From contig CM019822.1 of NCBI GenBank assembly GCA_009763385.1, positions 8,092,127-8,156,126 of the forward strand: a stretch of 64,000 bases of DNA, written 5' to 3'. Source of the DNA: Coix lacryma-jobi var. lacryma-jobi. Lineage: Eukaryota > Streptophyta > Magnoliopsida > Poales > Poaceae. The notes beneath the pieces were generated by a model. The model saw only the letters and a list, made by a program, of their open reading frames with translations, did no database searches and had not been told where the DNA came from. The translations under genes were made by a program, and so were the position numbers. Below are positions 21,204 to 33,019 of the stretch, piece after piece (positions within the stretch are counted from its first letter, which is position 1; each line of letters begins with the position of its first letter).

Positions 21204-22253
21204 CCGTAGGCTAGAAGAGCCCTGACACCAAACAGCTAGAGGGGCCTCACCCCTGACAGTGAATCCACAGCCCCCGGATCACGGATCTTCAGTGAAAGGG
21301 TCCACCAACATTGATCTTCAAATAGCCATCCTCTGCTTTACGCTAAAAAATCAAAATCTTTGCTCTGTTAGGTAAGCTGAGAAGTCAAGCCAGTATCTTT
21401 GAATCATGCAGGCATGCAGCAGGCTCGTACTGACAGCTTCATGTCGTCTTTCTTTCCGACCAGAGCACCCAAAAGACAGTGATCAGCTGTTGCTGCCACA
21501 TCAGGCTTCGGGCATCACCTCAGATAAGCTCCACATGTATTTGAATGCAACATTTCCTTTATTTGGCGGTCAGAAGTTCATCCCTCACAGAGTCACAGCC
21601 AGTGAACATTTGCATTTAGAGTTTGTCTGGTCCAGGCCGCGGAAGAAATTGCTTGTGTGTTGGAACTCTGTAATTTTAGTCAAACTTTAGATATTTTGAT
21701 TCTTTAAGATTTCTGAAATAACTTATAATCTATAATAGAGAGAGTAACTTTTTTATTCAAAACCTTGAATATGCCGATAAAACCCTTCCTCCAGATACCG
21801 GAAAGCCTTATTGGTGAAGCCCCTTTTTTTATCACGGTGGGAATCGGACAGATGCTCGATAATTCCGGACGGCAATGGAGTAAGAGTCGTGAATTAGCGG
21901 TTAGTCATCGCTTCACCGGAACACCACAACGTTGCATGCGACGACGCGTCCCCGTCAGGTAGATTTTTGTTAGGTACACTATAGTAGTAATTATAATTAC
22001 TAATCAGGTGTCTAGCACATTAGATGCGACAAGAGATCTGTTTTTTTTTTAAAAAAAAAGGTCTAAAAGACTAAAACTTCTCTTCTACTGCGTACTGAAA
22101 AGGAAAAAGAAATATAGCTAACTGGATTACTGTCCATAGCTGCGATCACAGAAAACCCTGGTACTCCAATCCTATCCTATAGTAGTCGCGTAAGTGGCAG
22201 ACAATTCATCATTTTTTGGTACGAAGCTGACTGGTCCACCTAAAAAATCATTG
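21204..22253. other. Spacer, nothing recognised
   Basis: No gene is seen. 21680-21748 (AACTTATAATCTATAATAGAG then AGAGTA) looks like the right half of another degenerate Stowaway end. A short A/T palindrome lies at 22043-22060. Confidence 0.45.
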
Positions 22254-22255
22254 TA

Positions 22256-22506
22256 CTCTCTCCATACCCATATTAGTTGACGTTTTAGAAAAAATTAGAG
22301 TCAAATATTGGGATTTATATCAATAACTATTAAGTTTCTAAGTTTACAAATATAAAAATTATATAAATAGATTTGTCTTGAAGAATACTTTCATAAAAGT
22401 ATACATATATCATTTTTCCATAAATATTTTTATAAAAATAAGAGGTCAAAGTTGTGTTTTGAAGACCGTGTCACTGTCCTGAACGTCAACATGGGTATGG
22501 AGGGAG
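22256..22506. mobile_element. Stowaway MITE, family B, forward copy
   Basis: 251 bp between TA dinucleotides (22254-22255 and 22507-22508). Ends are CTCTCTCCATACCCATATTA and ATGGGTATGGAGGGAG. Homologous in inverted orientation to 26110-26353. Confidence 0.88.
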
Positions 22507-22508
22507 TA

Positions 22509-23780
22509 TGTAGAAGGCACGACGCCTTAGCCGGCCACGCGTAGGTCCACTCATTTCCACCAACGAGAATCCAATCCATGGGATATCATCACAACAATAG
22601 ACAAGACGAAATGGGGAGATTGACGCTATAAGTAGGAGCAGCTTTGACTTTGAGTAGTCCTCACATGGCACGCCATCTGTATATGGCCGTAACAGTCAAT
22701 CAATACTCACGGGCTTTGCCGACGTCCAAGGGTCGGAGTCATGTGCCAACTGCCGAGCAACGCAACTAGTCCCCTGACCGTTCAAATTGGCGTGTTTGCC
22801 TTTGTCCACTAGTCAAAAGGGAGCCAAAAATACATCAGCATGTGGCTCTGGTCTCATGTACAGTACTGTATGTCCTCCACGCCACACGCAGCTGAGCAGA
22901 GCTTCAATCGGCAGTGGCGCACTGCCCACTCGGTCTCGGTGTCGTGTCGATCAGCCCATGAACCACAGTGCCAGGCACCACCAGCATGCATAACCCACGT
23001 ACAACGTCCGACGTCCCTCCAATGTGAGATCTCCGCGTACGGTTCACAGCTGTGTCTGTTCTTCTCCCGGGACGTCCGTCCCTGCGCGCAGACATGCCCC
23101 GCACGCGCACCGGTCACGAGCGCGCGGACGCGAGTGGGACGCTCGCTCAGCTCGTGTGGCGCTTGGCGCGGGTCGGGGGGCGCGCGGTCCCGGCGCGGCC
23201 CGGGAAGGAAGGCAAGCGGCCGAGGCGCATCGCTGTAGGAAAACGACCCGGGGCGCGCGGATCCCGCGGGCCCCGACGCGGCCGCTGCGGCGGTGTGGCT
23301 TGGCTTTCCCCGCCGGGCCGTGTGCTGTCGCTGGTGCGGACCAGGCAGCGCGGATCCGCCCCCGCTTGGCAGAGAGTCCCCGGCCGGCTGGTCCGCCCGT
23401 CGCAGGCGGAGCGCGGCGACGCTGATGTGCGACGGCGACAGGAGATCGATCGGTAGCGCCTGGCAACGCACAACTGTCCCCCGTCGCGCATGCTTCGCAA
23501 CGCATCCTGTGGAGACGTGCTTTGGTAAACTTTGGTTCGGTAGACTTCCGTTCCGTCGCTGCTGGTGTGTCCGTTTTCACAGACCGGCAGCTTTGCATGT
23601 TTTTTTTTATCAGGTACAATTTGGACGCACACAACCCACACACACCACCACACGCACATACACGGGTGCACGTCCGTACACACGCAAAGAGAGATTGGGA
23701 AGCTCGCCGTCTCCAGGTCGTCTCCAGTGCGCGGGAACGCGCAGTACCACCGAACGCGTGCGCGTACCTGCAAAATCTGG
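22509..23780. other. Spacer with a GC-rich block, no supported gene
   Basis: 23050-23480 is CpG- and GC-rich and yields long overlapping ORFs in several frames on both strands, which indicates composition rather than coding. An ACACAC-rich tract follows at about 23625-23690. Confidence 0.45.
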
Positions 23781-23784
23781 AAAA

Positions 23785-23875
23785 AAAAATCCAGAGAAAA
23801 GGTGCGACACCAGGGTTTGAACCCTGGTGGGTAGCGTCCACTGGACTGTCCTAGCACCGGACCACGGGCCGTTTC
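23785..23875 (-). other. SINE-like, tRNA-derived relic
   Basis: On the minus strand, CCAGGGTTCAAACCCTGG (plus 23811-23828) contains the B-box core GTTCAAACC. Upstream, GTGGTCCGGTGCTAGGACAG occupies the A-box position. The 3' side becomes T-rich. This matches the head of a tRNA-derived SINE; no target duplication was resolved. Confidence 0.5.
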
Positions 23876-24204
23876 GTTTGTCGTTGCTCTCTGGTCAGGT
23901 AGTCAGTGCGTCCGGGTTTTGGTTCGATGAGGGGGATAACGACGCGAAGTCAGATTCGCGAGTAGCGTTTATTATTTGTTTTTGAAACGTACAGTAGTGT
24001 TATTTTTATGGAAGTGTCAACGTGTCAGAAGAATATTAGCAATCCACTGGGTCAATTACTTTCGCACTAACGTGTTTGCTAAACCAGTACTCCCTTAATT
24101 GCTAAGCTAGTAACTTTTAAAAGCCAAAAACATATTATAGTTTGGAATGAATGGGAGTACAAAGTAGTAAAGGTTCTTTGCCCCTTTTGTTTTTGTTTTT
24201 GTCA

Positions 24205-24860
24205 GGATAGCCAAATTAATCGCTCATCTTTCATCCTAAGTTTAATTTAGCTTCTCAACTTTCAAATTGGTCAAAGCAATCTCTCATTTTTCAATTTTTT
24301 GTCCAAATTCGTCCTTATGGCGACGTGGTACTCCATGATGGCAGCCCTGCTGAGCAAATGTGTTGGTGTCAGCTTTAGCAAATAGGCGAGTCTTGGCAGT
24401 TGCATTGCAAGTGTAGATAGGATTACTTCGTACTTTCACATACAAGTTCATTGTATTTTAGTTTTGAACATTATGCTAGGACACACATTTCCAATGAAAC
24501 GAGGATTGGCGATTGAGCATGGAGGGTGCAACAACAAAAGAAAGAACATACTGACATGCTGTAATATTGACCCAACAAAAAATTGATCAACTTTTTTAAT
24601 GTCTCTTTTATGGCTATAACCAATGCAATTTTATGTGAAATTAGTGTTGATGCATTGCATGGCTGCTAGGCTAGCCAAATCTATGGTCACCACTAGGCTT
24701 TGCTGACTAGGACTGCCAATATGGAGCGCCACATCAGCGTAAGAACGAAATTGAACCAAAATCTAAAGTTTACGGACTAGTTTGACCATTTTGAGAGTCG
24801 ACAGACTAAGTTAAACCTGAGACAAAGATGAGGGATCAATTTGGCTATTTTGCATTTGCT
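24205..24860. mobile_element. Long-TIR (foldback/MULE-like) MITE
   Basis: The first 120 bp or so (GATAGCCAAATTAATCGCTC onward) is a diverged inverted copy of the last 120 bp (ending GAGGGATCAATTTGGCTATT). Both arms contain the words for CAACTTTCAAATTGGTCAAA and AGTTTAATTTAG in order. The exact ends and target site are unclear. The centre (about 24330-24730) is non-coding. Such long inverted repeats can form a hairpin RNA if transcribed. Confidence 0.65.
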
Positions 24861-24890
24861 TTTTTAGAAAACACTCATTCTATGTCCATT

Positions 24891-25022
24891 TGGTATGGCT
24901 CGATGCACACAAATACACTCTAATTCACATGGGTTGAAGTGAAACTTAAACTAAATTATACCTTAATCTCTCCCAACTCACGTCGATTGATGTGTATTTA
25001 TATATAGCCGAATAAGACCAAA
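24891..25022. mobile_element. Small MITE, family C copy 1
   Basis: About 130 bp with inverted ends (ATGGCTCGATGCACACAAAT against ATTTATATATAGCCGAATAA). The middle TCTAATTCACATGGGTTG matches copy 2 at 25173-25303. Confidence 0.5.
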
Positions 25023-25172
25023 ACCGCTCTACAACGTACACAAAAAAACAGCTTCAATTCCTCTATTTGACACCTAGAAGTGTTCCTCCTCCTCTGCGCT
25101 TGGTGTGGTTTTGTTTGTCTATGGTGTCAAAGCTTCCGATGAAGATGAAGACATAGTTGAGCACCACCTAAG

Positions 25173-25303
25173 GCCTTATCTGGCTATACATAAATCCACC
25201 TCAATTCACATAGCTTGGGGTGGGTTAGAGTGGAACTTGAACTAAATTTCACTCTAATTCCTTTCAAACCATGTAGGTATATTTATGTGCAACAAAATAA
25301 GGT
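25173..25303. mobile_element. Small MITE, family C copy 2
   Basis: About 130 bp with ends CCTTATCTGGCTATACATAA and ATTTATGTGCAACAAAATAA in inverted relation. Homologous through the middle to 24891-25022 (TCAATTCACATAG and GAACTTGAACTAAATT words). Confidence 0.5.
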
Positions 25304-25442
25304 TTTGTTTGGTAGGACTTGTTGCGGTTGCGGCTGGTTTAAATGGTTGATTTATTGTGAGAGAAAACATCATTTCATAGTTAAAAGATATAACTGATTC
25401 TAAGTGAATAGGTCAAGCAAACAGCGCCAAAAACCTAACAAG
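25304..25442. mobile_element. Possible hAT/PIF-like MITE
   Basis: The left end GGTTTTGTTTGGTAGGACTT is weakly mirrored by GTCAAGCAAACAGCGCCAAA on the right. It directly abuts family C copy 2. No target duplication is evident. Confidence 0.35.
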
Positions 25443-26076
25443 GCTTTACTCCAATCATAAGGGAAAAAACAGTACATTGTTCGTTTCCAGCTATTGAACT
25501 TGGTACTAGTGTCGGTAGTTTGTAGTAAGTCTTTGGAGATCGGTCTTCTTTTTTAGATATAAAATTCTTCATATTTCTGATTATTTTGCGGACCTCATGG
25601 AACGTTCAAAATATGAGGATAGAGAAAAAGTTTCCTAGAACTTCCAACGAGATTTTCGACAAATATTCTCTTTCCTAAATAAAGACAAAGGAAGGTGACG
25701 TCGAATATTTGGACGACAAGATCAAATCAATAAGAACATGTCTGGAATTTTTCATGAAAGTGAATTAAGAATATGGAAGTTCGAAGGTCTTTTGTGATGA
25801 TTTAGATTGAGTCTTTAGTTCTATGTTTTGGCAATTGGCTCCGTTCTCTTGAACTTATTCACAACTAATTTTAGATGTTTCAATAATGTTCTGTGAGAGA
25901 AATAAACCGAGGTAGTACTAAAAATGTTCAAATGAACAGAGCATAATTGTTGCATTGATCTGTAAGCTCTAATAAAGTCTACATAAAGCGCCTACAAGCG
26001 GCAAACACACAGGGTATGTTTGAATTGAACCATAAGAGAAGAATGCCTTGCCGGCGCAGGAAATCATTTGTTGGAG
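25443..26076. other. Spacer, nothing recognised
   Basis: AT-rich; no gene or clear repeat is seen. Confidence 0.5.
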
Positions 26077-26109
26077 ACCGTGTCGATGTCCAAAACGTCA
26101 TAATTTGGA

Positions 26110-26353
26110 AAAATAAATGATGTTTTGGATATCGACACAGTCTACAAAAATATAACTTTGACTCCTTTTATATAAAAAAATATTAATCAAAAGTGATATA
26201 TGTATATATTTATGAAAGTACTTTTCAAGACAAATCTATTCATATGGTTTTTATATTTTTAAACTCGATAATTTAAAAGTTATTCGTGATTTATATTCTC
26301 AACGATTGACAAAACCTTGTCTAAAATCTCATCTATTTCCTCTACGGAGGGAG
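26110..26353. mobile_element. Stowaway MITE, family B, inverted copy
   Basis: The right end CTCTACGGAGGGAG is followed by TA (26354-26355). The body is the reverse complement of the 22256-22506 element with moderate divergence (shared TTCAAGACAAATCTATTCAT and GATATATGTATA words). The left end is blurred by a small partial inverted duplication (GACCGTGTCGATGTCCAAAA at 26077 facing TTTTGGATATCGACACAGTC). Confidence 0.75.
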
Positions 26354-26378
26354 TAGCTAGCCTGAGAGCTGACCAAAC

Positions 26379-26769
26379 GTTGTTTGGTTAGAACGCCGGT
26401 AAGTTGCCTGCCTTTGGCATTTTGGCTGGACTCCAGGCATAGGAAAACGAGTGTCAGTGATTTGATTACCTTAGCTATGTAATTACAGCAAGCAAAAGTG
26501 CATTAGCTAATTTAATTAAGGCAAACGTGCATTAGTTTTTTTAATTAAAGCAAATATGCCATTATTAATATTATTTAATTCGATAAGATTTTATTTATAT
26601 TATTTTTATTAATTTACTAAACTAAAATAAATATATTTATTTGTCTAATATAATTAAATATGTTTGATTAGAAATTATTATCTATTTTATTTAAGCGAGA
26701 AAATCCATTGATATTATTTATCTTTCTCTTATTAACATTATCAGGCACAAACGTCCAACCAAACAAATC
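26379..26769. mobile_element. AT-rich MITE-like segment next to the Gypsy LTR
   Basis: TTGTTTGGTTAGAACG on the left and GTCCAACCAAACAAAT on the right are inverted copies. The interior is very AT-rich and repeats the word GCAAACGTGCATTAG. Family uncertain (hAT-like ends). Confidence 0.4.
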
Positions 26770-26787
26770 TTCTTCATACTTAGGACC

Positions 26788-27431
26788 TGTTGGGGGAAGG
26801 GACCCTCGTCAGAGGCGCCACGCTGGCTAGCTCAGCAAAACGGCCCGCGCACCTTCGCCGCATACCCCCCTCCTCCATCCTGCTAAGTCCCTCAGGTCAC
26901 CGACCAAACCTCCGCTATACTGACCAGGCCTTCGGAAGTGTTCAGGAACCTTTTTGCAGGAAAGGGGCGTGAAGAGCGCTGGGAGCGACCCTCGCGCATC
27001 CCGCGTACCTTCGCCGAGAGGTCCAGACCCAACCGGTGGCGAAGGACCTCAAACTCTCCGACCGGGTGGATACCTCCGCAAGACGAAGGTCGCCCCTCGT
27101 TTTTCCGTCCGGGGGAGCTTGGACCGAGCGGCGGCGGGCGCAGGGAAGGCAGGCTAGGGTTTCGGCTCCGGCTGTGTTTGTACGAGTTTGCCCTTCTGTA
27201 TGAGTAGCGCAAAGGAATCTTTCTTGTACCCTCCTGTAATTTGGTCGGCACTCCTTGGTATCCCCTATAAATACCGGGGGGTGAACAGTGTATGGACACG
27301 AATCTTTTGGGGGAACAGAGCCATAACAACTTTGTCCTCGTTTCATTAACCTTCGCTATCGCTTCCGACGCTTGGTCACCTTCGCCACTCCCTTGCGCAA
27401 GCGCGGAGGTGGGGCAAGTGTGTTTCCAACA
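26788..27431 (+). repeat. 5' LTR of the outer Gypsy element
   Basis: 644 bp starting TGTTGGGGGAAGG and ending TTTCCAACA, so the short inverted ends TGTTGG/CCAACA are intact. A TATA box (CTATAAATA) is at 27265-27273. The partner LTR is outside the window, so age cannot be estimated. Confidence 0.85.
27265..27273 (+). promoter_or_regulatory. TATA box of the outer LTR promoter
   Basis: CCCCTATAAATACCGG is a strong plant TATA context, 160 bp before the LTR end. Transcription would start near 27300. Confidence 0.65.
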
Positions 27432-27434
27432 GTT

Positions 27435-27451
27435 TGGCGCCGACCGTGGGG
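27435..27451 (+). other. Primer-binding site of the outer element
   Basis: TGGCGCCGACCGTGGGG begins three bases after the LTR end. It starts with the TGG that pairs with the tRNA CCA end. TGGCGCC-type sites are common in grass Gypsy elements; I do not assign the exact tRNA. Confidence 0.75.
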
Positions 27452-27464
27452 ACCGAAGTTCGAA

Positions 27465-28571
27465 ATGACGGGAAACAGGAGAGCGCCCACAGCTAGGGAC
27501 CGACGCGTCGCCAGTGAGACAGCGACGGTGGTTCCGCCCGCCGAGGAGATTGTGCAACCCTCGGGAGCAGAGGGTGCCACCCCAGAATCTGAAGTCCCGG
27601 GCCCCCAGGCCCGAGTGGTGGCACAGCCGCACCCCGACACTTCTGGAGAAGGAGAGGGAAGAGATGAGGAGGAGTTGGGCCTCGAGGCCCTCGAAAGACT
27701 TCAAGCTGAGCTGCAAGAGAAGAAGAGGCGCCTGGATCAGCTTGAGAGGCACAACCGGTTGCGCTCGATCAGACAAAGGGCAGACGAGGCCAGGGAACAG
27801 CTTCGCCGAATGGAGGAATCCCTCGCTGCGGCTGAAGCCGAAGCCGAGGGATGGAATGATGAGGAAATGCCCCCGCTACAAGAGGGGAATGAGGAGCGGG
27901 GGCAAGACAACCTTCGTCGCCATCCACCACCCCCACCACCACCAATTCACCCAGAACCACATCCTATGAGGCCACCAAACTTTCGCCAACTCTACCCAGA
28001 TGAGAGAGAGCCTAACCTTCGCAACCAACGAAGACCTCAACAACACCAAATGCCCTATGACCCAAAGTCACCACTCTCTCAAATACTACAAACCCAACCC
28101 TGGCCACCGTGCTACAATCCACAAAACCTACCCCGCTACGACGGGCTTTCCGACCCTCGCAAATTCATAATGAGCTATGAAGCAGCAGTTGCCGCAGCAG
28201 GCGGAGATGAATCAACAATGACAAAGTCTTTTGTCATCATCATGCGAGACATTGCACAAACTTGGTACAGCAACCTCCGCCCCGGAACTGTGGATTCCTG
28301 GGCCAGCCTCAGAGACAGGCTCTGTACAAACTTCAAAGGCATTACACCAGCCCCATCAAACCCCATTGAGTTGTTCAACTGCAAACAAGAAGAGCGCGAA
28401 CCACTTCAAGATTATTGGCGGAGGTTCATCCAAATCAGAGCAAGAACCCCGGGAATATCCGACGAGGCTGTCATCCTCGCTGCAGTCAGTGGCCTGCGCC
28501 CAGGCCCATGCTCTTTGAAATTTGCCAGGAAGCCGGCAAACACAATCGAAGAATTACACGAGACAATGTAA
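27465..28571 (+). pseudogene. Gag of the outer Gypsy element (truncated by a stop)
   Basis: Gag forms the virus-like particle that packages the element RNA. I start it at the first ATG after the primer-binding site (MTGNRRAPTA...); the same frame is open upstream to 27372 inside the LTR. The ORF has an acidic and Arg-rich coiled-coil-like segment (about 65-140), a Pro-rich linker, and the retrotransposon gag core near its C-terminal half (FIMSYEAAVAAAGGDE, then AQTWYSNL and LQDYWRRF). It stops at TAA 28569-28571, before the zinc knuckle that should follow, so the copy is broken. Confidence 0.8.
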
Positions 28572-28589
28572 AGATACTGTAGAGCACAA

Positions 28590-29340
28590 GACATGGAATT
28601 CAGAGCGAAGTCCGATGCTCGGAGGTCACAGCAGAAGCCGACAGTCGGGGCCTCACCAAGAGTTAAACAACCCTCGCCAAGAACAAAGAACAACATCGGT
28701 GCCATCAACAAACCAATACACTATGAACACCAAGGACGGGGCACTCAACCCCCGAACAACCAGAACCCCCAAGGTTTGCCACCCCACCAGATCAACGGAA
28801 CCAGCAAAAAGACCCCGCGAAAATGTATTGTCATTTCTGTGGTCTTGGAAAGGGGCACACCACCAAACAATGCGAATGCTTCGCCAAGGGAAAAGAATTC
28901 CAGGAGTCCAAAAGAGCCGCTTCGGCAGACAACTGAACCATCAACCCACACCAGGAAACCAAACTTCCACTCAACAAATCCTCCATACCACTATACCCCA
29001 TAAACTACGGCCTACCTTCGCAACAACCCATCTACGCGCACCACCCACTCTACAACCAAGCCTCTTATCAGCCAACCACCATCCCACAACGCCAAAATCC
29101 ACCATACACAGTCACATACCCAACAACCCCCCAAACCCAAACCCCAACTACCCAACAAGTCAACAATGCTCTACCGCCACCACCACCAATACCGCTTTAC
29201 TAGCGCCTCAACCTGGTAAATCCGAAACCCAGAGCCCAAACGACCATCAACAACCCAACATCAACCTCGGTGTAATACTAGCTATCAACGGAGGTTCAAA
29301 TGAAGACCATGGCAACAAGCGGCAGAGAGAAAAGAACATG
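28590..29340 (+). pseudogene. Gag C-terminus/zinc-knuckle region of the outer element
   Basis: The CCHC knuckle CHFCGLGKGHTTKQCE is readable from about 28829 to 28876 in a different frame from gag. It is followed by a long Pro/Thr/Gln/Asn-rich linker (to about 29215). The frame shifts several times, so no continuous product is possible. Confidence 0.7.
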
Positions 29341-29348
29341 TCAGACGG

Positions 29349-29960
29349 GTGCACCATGTAGCCGTCGAAGGACCACACAAATTTGGTCGTTGGTCCCACA
29401 TTCCCATAACCTTCGACTCCAGTGATATGAAGTTGAGAGATTACTCTCATACCGACGCCATGGTGATCGAGACCAATCTAGCAGGGTGGGCTGTCACTAA
29501 AATTCTGGTCGATACAGGAAGCCGCAGACATCCTGTTCGCCTCAACCTTCGACAGCATGAAGCTTGATAGGAACCTCCTACAACCTGCTGACAACCCTTT
29601 ATACGGCTTCGGCGGACAACAAGTGAGAGCCATCGGGAAAATTTCTTTGCCCCGTGACCTTCGGCGACCAGATCAACTGCAGAACCGAGCATTTAACCTT
29701 CGACGTGGTCGACATGTTCTACCCGTACAATGCCATATTTGGCCGAGGGGTAACCAACACATTCAACGCAGTCATCCACCCCGCTTACCTCTGCATGAAG
29801 CTTCCCGCTCCGAAGGGAGTGGTCGCAGTATATGGAGACCAAGACATTGCAAGGGCAGCCGAGGGAACAGTAGCACCAGGGCAACGTAATGTCCACAACT
29901 GTCAAAGCCTCAAGCTACAAACCTCAATGACGAAGGTGAGGTGTGCACGGACAAAATAAG
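29349..29960 (+). pseudogene. Aspartic protease region of the outer element
   Basis: The retroviral-type aspartic protease processes the polyprotein. The active-site stretch ILVDTGS is at about 29502-29522. Protease-like sequence continues in other frames: GFGGQQVRAIGKISLP near 29600 and MFYPYNAIFGRG near 29714-29749. At least two frameshifts separate these parts. Confidence 0.75.
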
Positions 29961-30039
29961 GTGTCACCCAAGGAAAAAACCAAACAAGTGCAACTCTTCG
30001 AGGTGGTAACGTCGAAAGAAAGGTGTTCATCTCAGCCCA

Positions 30040-30926
30040 CCTAGCCCCCAAATCAGAAAGCGACCTCGTCGCTTCCTCAAAGGAAACTCCGACACCTTCG
30101 CCTGGTCCGCGGAGGACTTAAGAGGAGTGAACCGAACCCTGATAGAGCACAGCCTAAACATCAAGCCGGGCTACCGCCCGGTCAAACAAAAGCTCCGCAA
30201 AATGTCAGAAGAAAGGAAAGGGCAGCGAGGGCTGTGAGGTAAAAAGGCTTTTGGACGCAGGCGTCATCCGCCCGGTCAAATACCCAACATGGCTCTCAAC
30301 GTGGTACTAGTACAGAAAAAGAAAAAGAAATGGCGAATGTGCGTAGACTTCACGTGCCTGAACAAGGCTTGCCCGAAGGATGATTTTCCCCTCCCCAACA
30401 TAAGCACCTTGGTTGACAGAGCAGCCGACTGCCAAATGCTATCTCTACTCGACTGCTTTCGGGATACCACCAGATTTGGATGAATGAAGAAGATGAGGAG
30501 AAAACAAGTTCATCACACCTTCGGGAACATTTTGTTTTAGGAGGATGGCAGAAGGCCTAAGAAACGCGGGTTCAACCTTCGCTCGTATGACATCCGAGGT
30601 CTTCAAAATGAACACTCCGTCTCCGCTTACGTTGATGACCTGGTTGTCCAAAGCGAGTTAAAAGAAAACCACATTTCGGACTTGTCGAGAGTGTTCAGCA
30701 ACCTCCGGCGCGGGATTAAAGCTAAACCCGAAAAATGTGTTTTGGGGTAAGTGAAGGAAAACTGCTGGGTTGTATCGTCTCTGCAAGGGGAATTGAAGCT
30801 AACCCGACAAGATGATGCTATCATCAACATGGAAACCCCCGACAACCAAAAAAGCAGCCCAACGCTTATCAGGCCGATTAGCAGCTCTCAGCAGATTCAT
30901 TCCAGATCAGCTGAGCGAGGGTTACC
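30040..30926 (+). pseudogene. Reverse transcriptase of the outer element, 5' part (interrupted)
   Basis: Recognisable pieces are KPGYRPVKQKLRKMSEERK (about 30163-30219), WRMCVDFTCLNKACPKDDFP (about 30330-30389) and the catalytic YVDDLVV (30628-30648). Frames change repeatedly. The gene is cut at 30926 by insertion of another retrotransposon and continues at 46415. Confidence 0.8.
30922..30926. repeat. Target-site duplication TTACC, left copy (right copy 46410-46414)
   Basis: TTACC directly precedes LTR 1 (TGTGGCAG) and directly follows LTR 3 (GTGTTACA). A 5-bp duplication is the normal result of Gypsy integrase. Confidence 0.9.
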
Positions 30927-31362
30927 TGTGGCAGAACCTCCTGAATTAAGTGGCCCACATGCACCCATCATGTCCTAAAGACCTTTGATCGGCGTACACG
31001 CGTTCCAAATGACTCAAGAGGTCTGTCGGGTGTCCTCGGGAAACCCGAATCATCCACGTTACCTTACTTCCAGGAAAATTCCTCATCAAGCATCACAGTA
31101 TTACAACAGTTTTATAGATAAAATAAATCAGAGTAAAGCGGAAAGATTATAATACATAAGTTAAAAACTTAGAGTTTTACAAACCATAAGTACTTATTAC
31201 ATAATCGGTTCGGAACTTTATAATACATATATCATCCAAATTCTTATTACTTGCCCAAGGTCACACATCAGAATCGTTATCACTCTCCTCAACAAGAGTG
31301 AAAAAGCATGTCCATCAAAAGGTGGATTCATGTACTCTCCTGCAATAAGGGTAACAAACCCT

Positions 31363-31378
31363 GAGTACAAAAGTACTC
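31363..31378. other. Conserved LTR stem-loop next to a splice-donor-like site
   Basis: GAGTAC-AAAA-GTACTC is a perfect 6-bp stem. On the element (minus) strand it follows GGGCAAGTCTTGTT, which aligns with GGGTAAGTCTTGTT in insertion 2, where the stem-loop recurs at 50263-50278. Confidence 0.6.
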
Positions 31379-31672
31379 AACAAGACTTGCCCGTCAACAG
31401 AAAAGACTTCATGTCATGCTAGCTTTAAGGGATGTAGTAGGGTAGCAATAGAGAAGGAATTGCAGAAAAAAAACATTTTTAATAAAACATTCTTCTTTTT
31501 CCTTCCAATCATACCATTAAAATTACTCTTTAGGATAAAACATCTTTTCCTAAAAGCTTTGGTTTTGAAAACTCTACGTTGAGAGTCAGAGATCGAGTCT
31601 CTTTTTATCGTAGAGCAACGACGATTCGAACCGCTTTATCTACCCAGCTGGGGGTTCCCAATCACACAATAT

Positions 31673-31796
31673 GGCAGGACTCTAACCTGCAACATATTGC
31701 ACAACCATAAGTGATTTGTATGGCAGGACTCTAACCTGCAACATACCAAAGCACCACGGCGTTGTATGGCAGGACTCTAACCTGCAACATACTAAC
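31673..31796. repeat. Three direct repeats, each a small hairpin, inside the LTR
   Basis: TATGGCAGGACTCTAACCTG followed by CAACATA occurs at 31673, 31719 and 31764 (approximately), about 46 bp apart. Each unit contains GCAGG-ACTCTAA-CCTGC, an inverted repeat. The set recurs in LTR 2 (about 37286-37408, middle copy one base shorter) and LTR 3 (about 43023-43145). Confidence 0.85.
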
Positions 31797-33019
31797 CCGT
31801 ATCCCGTGATTGGTACTATCATGCTCTCGATCAAGGACCAACAACGGACGGTTCCTAATTGACACAGACGGGATTAGCACGACTAGGGTGACCCTGCCTG
31901 CCATCTTTCCATGAACGGTTTCCCGTCTGGTCTGAAATTCATTTTTCATCCATTTATCAGTTTGTACCTGAGAGAGGTATCCTAACAATGATGACTCATC
32001 ATCCCTTAGTTTGCTCAAGGCCTAAGCGGAGGATAATCTCATCACCGTGCATCTTGGCTAAGCATTTATAAACAAATAGGTAACAAGGATAGGGTAAAGG
32101 TAACCAACTGGTAATGCAACTACTGGTGTCATCCAACTCCTATTACTTAAATGCAATTGATAAATCATTGTATAAACTTTGCAATAGAAACAGAAAGGTT
32201 AAATGCACCGGGGCTTGCCTTGAGGATCAGTGGAGTGCGAAGATTCTGAAAATCGAGAAGGGTCTACACCCTCAGGAGGAATCCACTGAGAGTTAGGGCC
32301 TTCCGAAGCGAAATCTACACGTAGAAGTGCATATGCATGAATAATGAGATGCTTATGATATGATTATGGTAAAGATAGAAATTTTCTTAAATTATAACTT
32401 TTATGGAGTACAACTTTCCTTCACGGTAAAGTTGCAAACCAACAAACTAACTTTAGCTATTAAAATTACTAAACAAGTTTTGTTATTTTCTTTAAATATA
32501 GTTATGCAACTTAACAAGCAACAAAGATTATTTATATAAAGGAATCCATAACCAGGGAGCAAAGCTTGCTAGTTTTCCACTGGTTGTCAAACAATTCCAA
32601 AAGTCACATAAATCCTAAAGTGATTAACTACTTTTATTTATTTCATAAGCCATTTAAAATAGCTTTCTACACAAACATAAATTATACTTATTCCAACAGA
32701 GCTGAAATTAATCATGAAGATTAATTAATGATACAACTCACATGTCAAAATTCAGGATTTTGGAGAAAAACACAGAAATATACATAAATCCTCAAAGTTG
32801 CATTTATTAATTAAAGTATAGATTTTATTGACATAAAAGAAGTACTCAAAACTCAAGTTTTATAATTTTTATATTAGCACAGACATGTTATCAACTTTCA
32901 TGTCAAATTTCATAATTAACAGAGCTATAGATTAATTATAGCAAAAACAACAAAACTGATTACTGTACATAAAGCCAGAAAAAGAAAAACTTGAACGAAC
33001 CCAAACTAGGCTTTCGGCC

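Noticed and set aside
22854..23857. Several ORFs of 130-265 codons on both strands
   Set aside because: Overlapping frames in a CpG-rich block, with no recognisable protein features.
31731..32018. ORFs repeated identically in the three LTRs (for example the 95-codon minus ORF)
   Set aside because: They recur because the LTR recurs; no domain and no coding-like difference pattern between copies.
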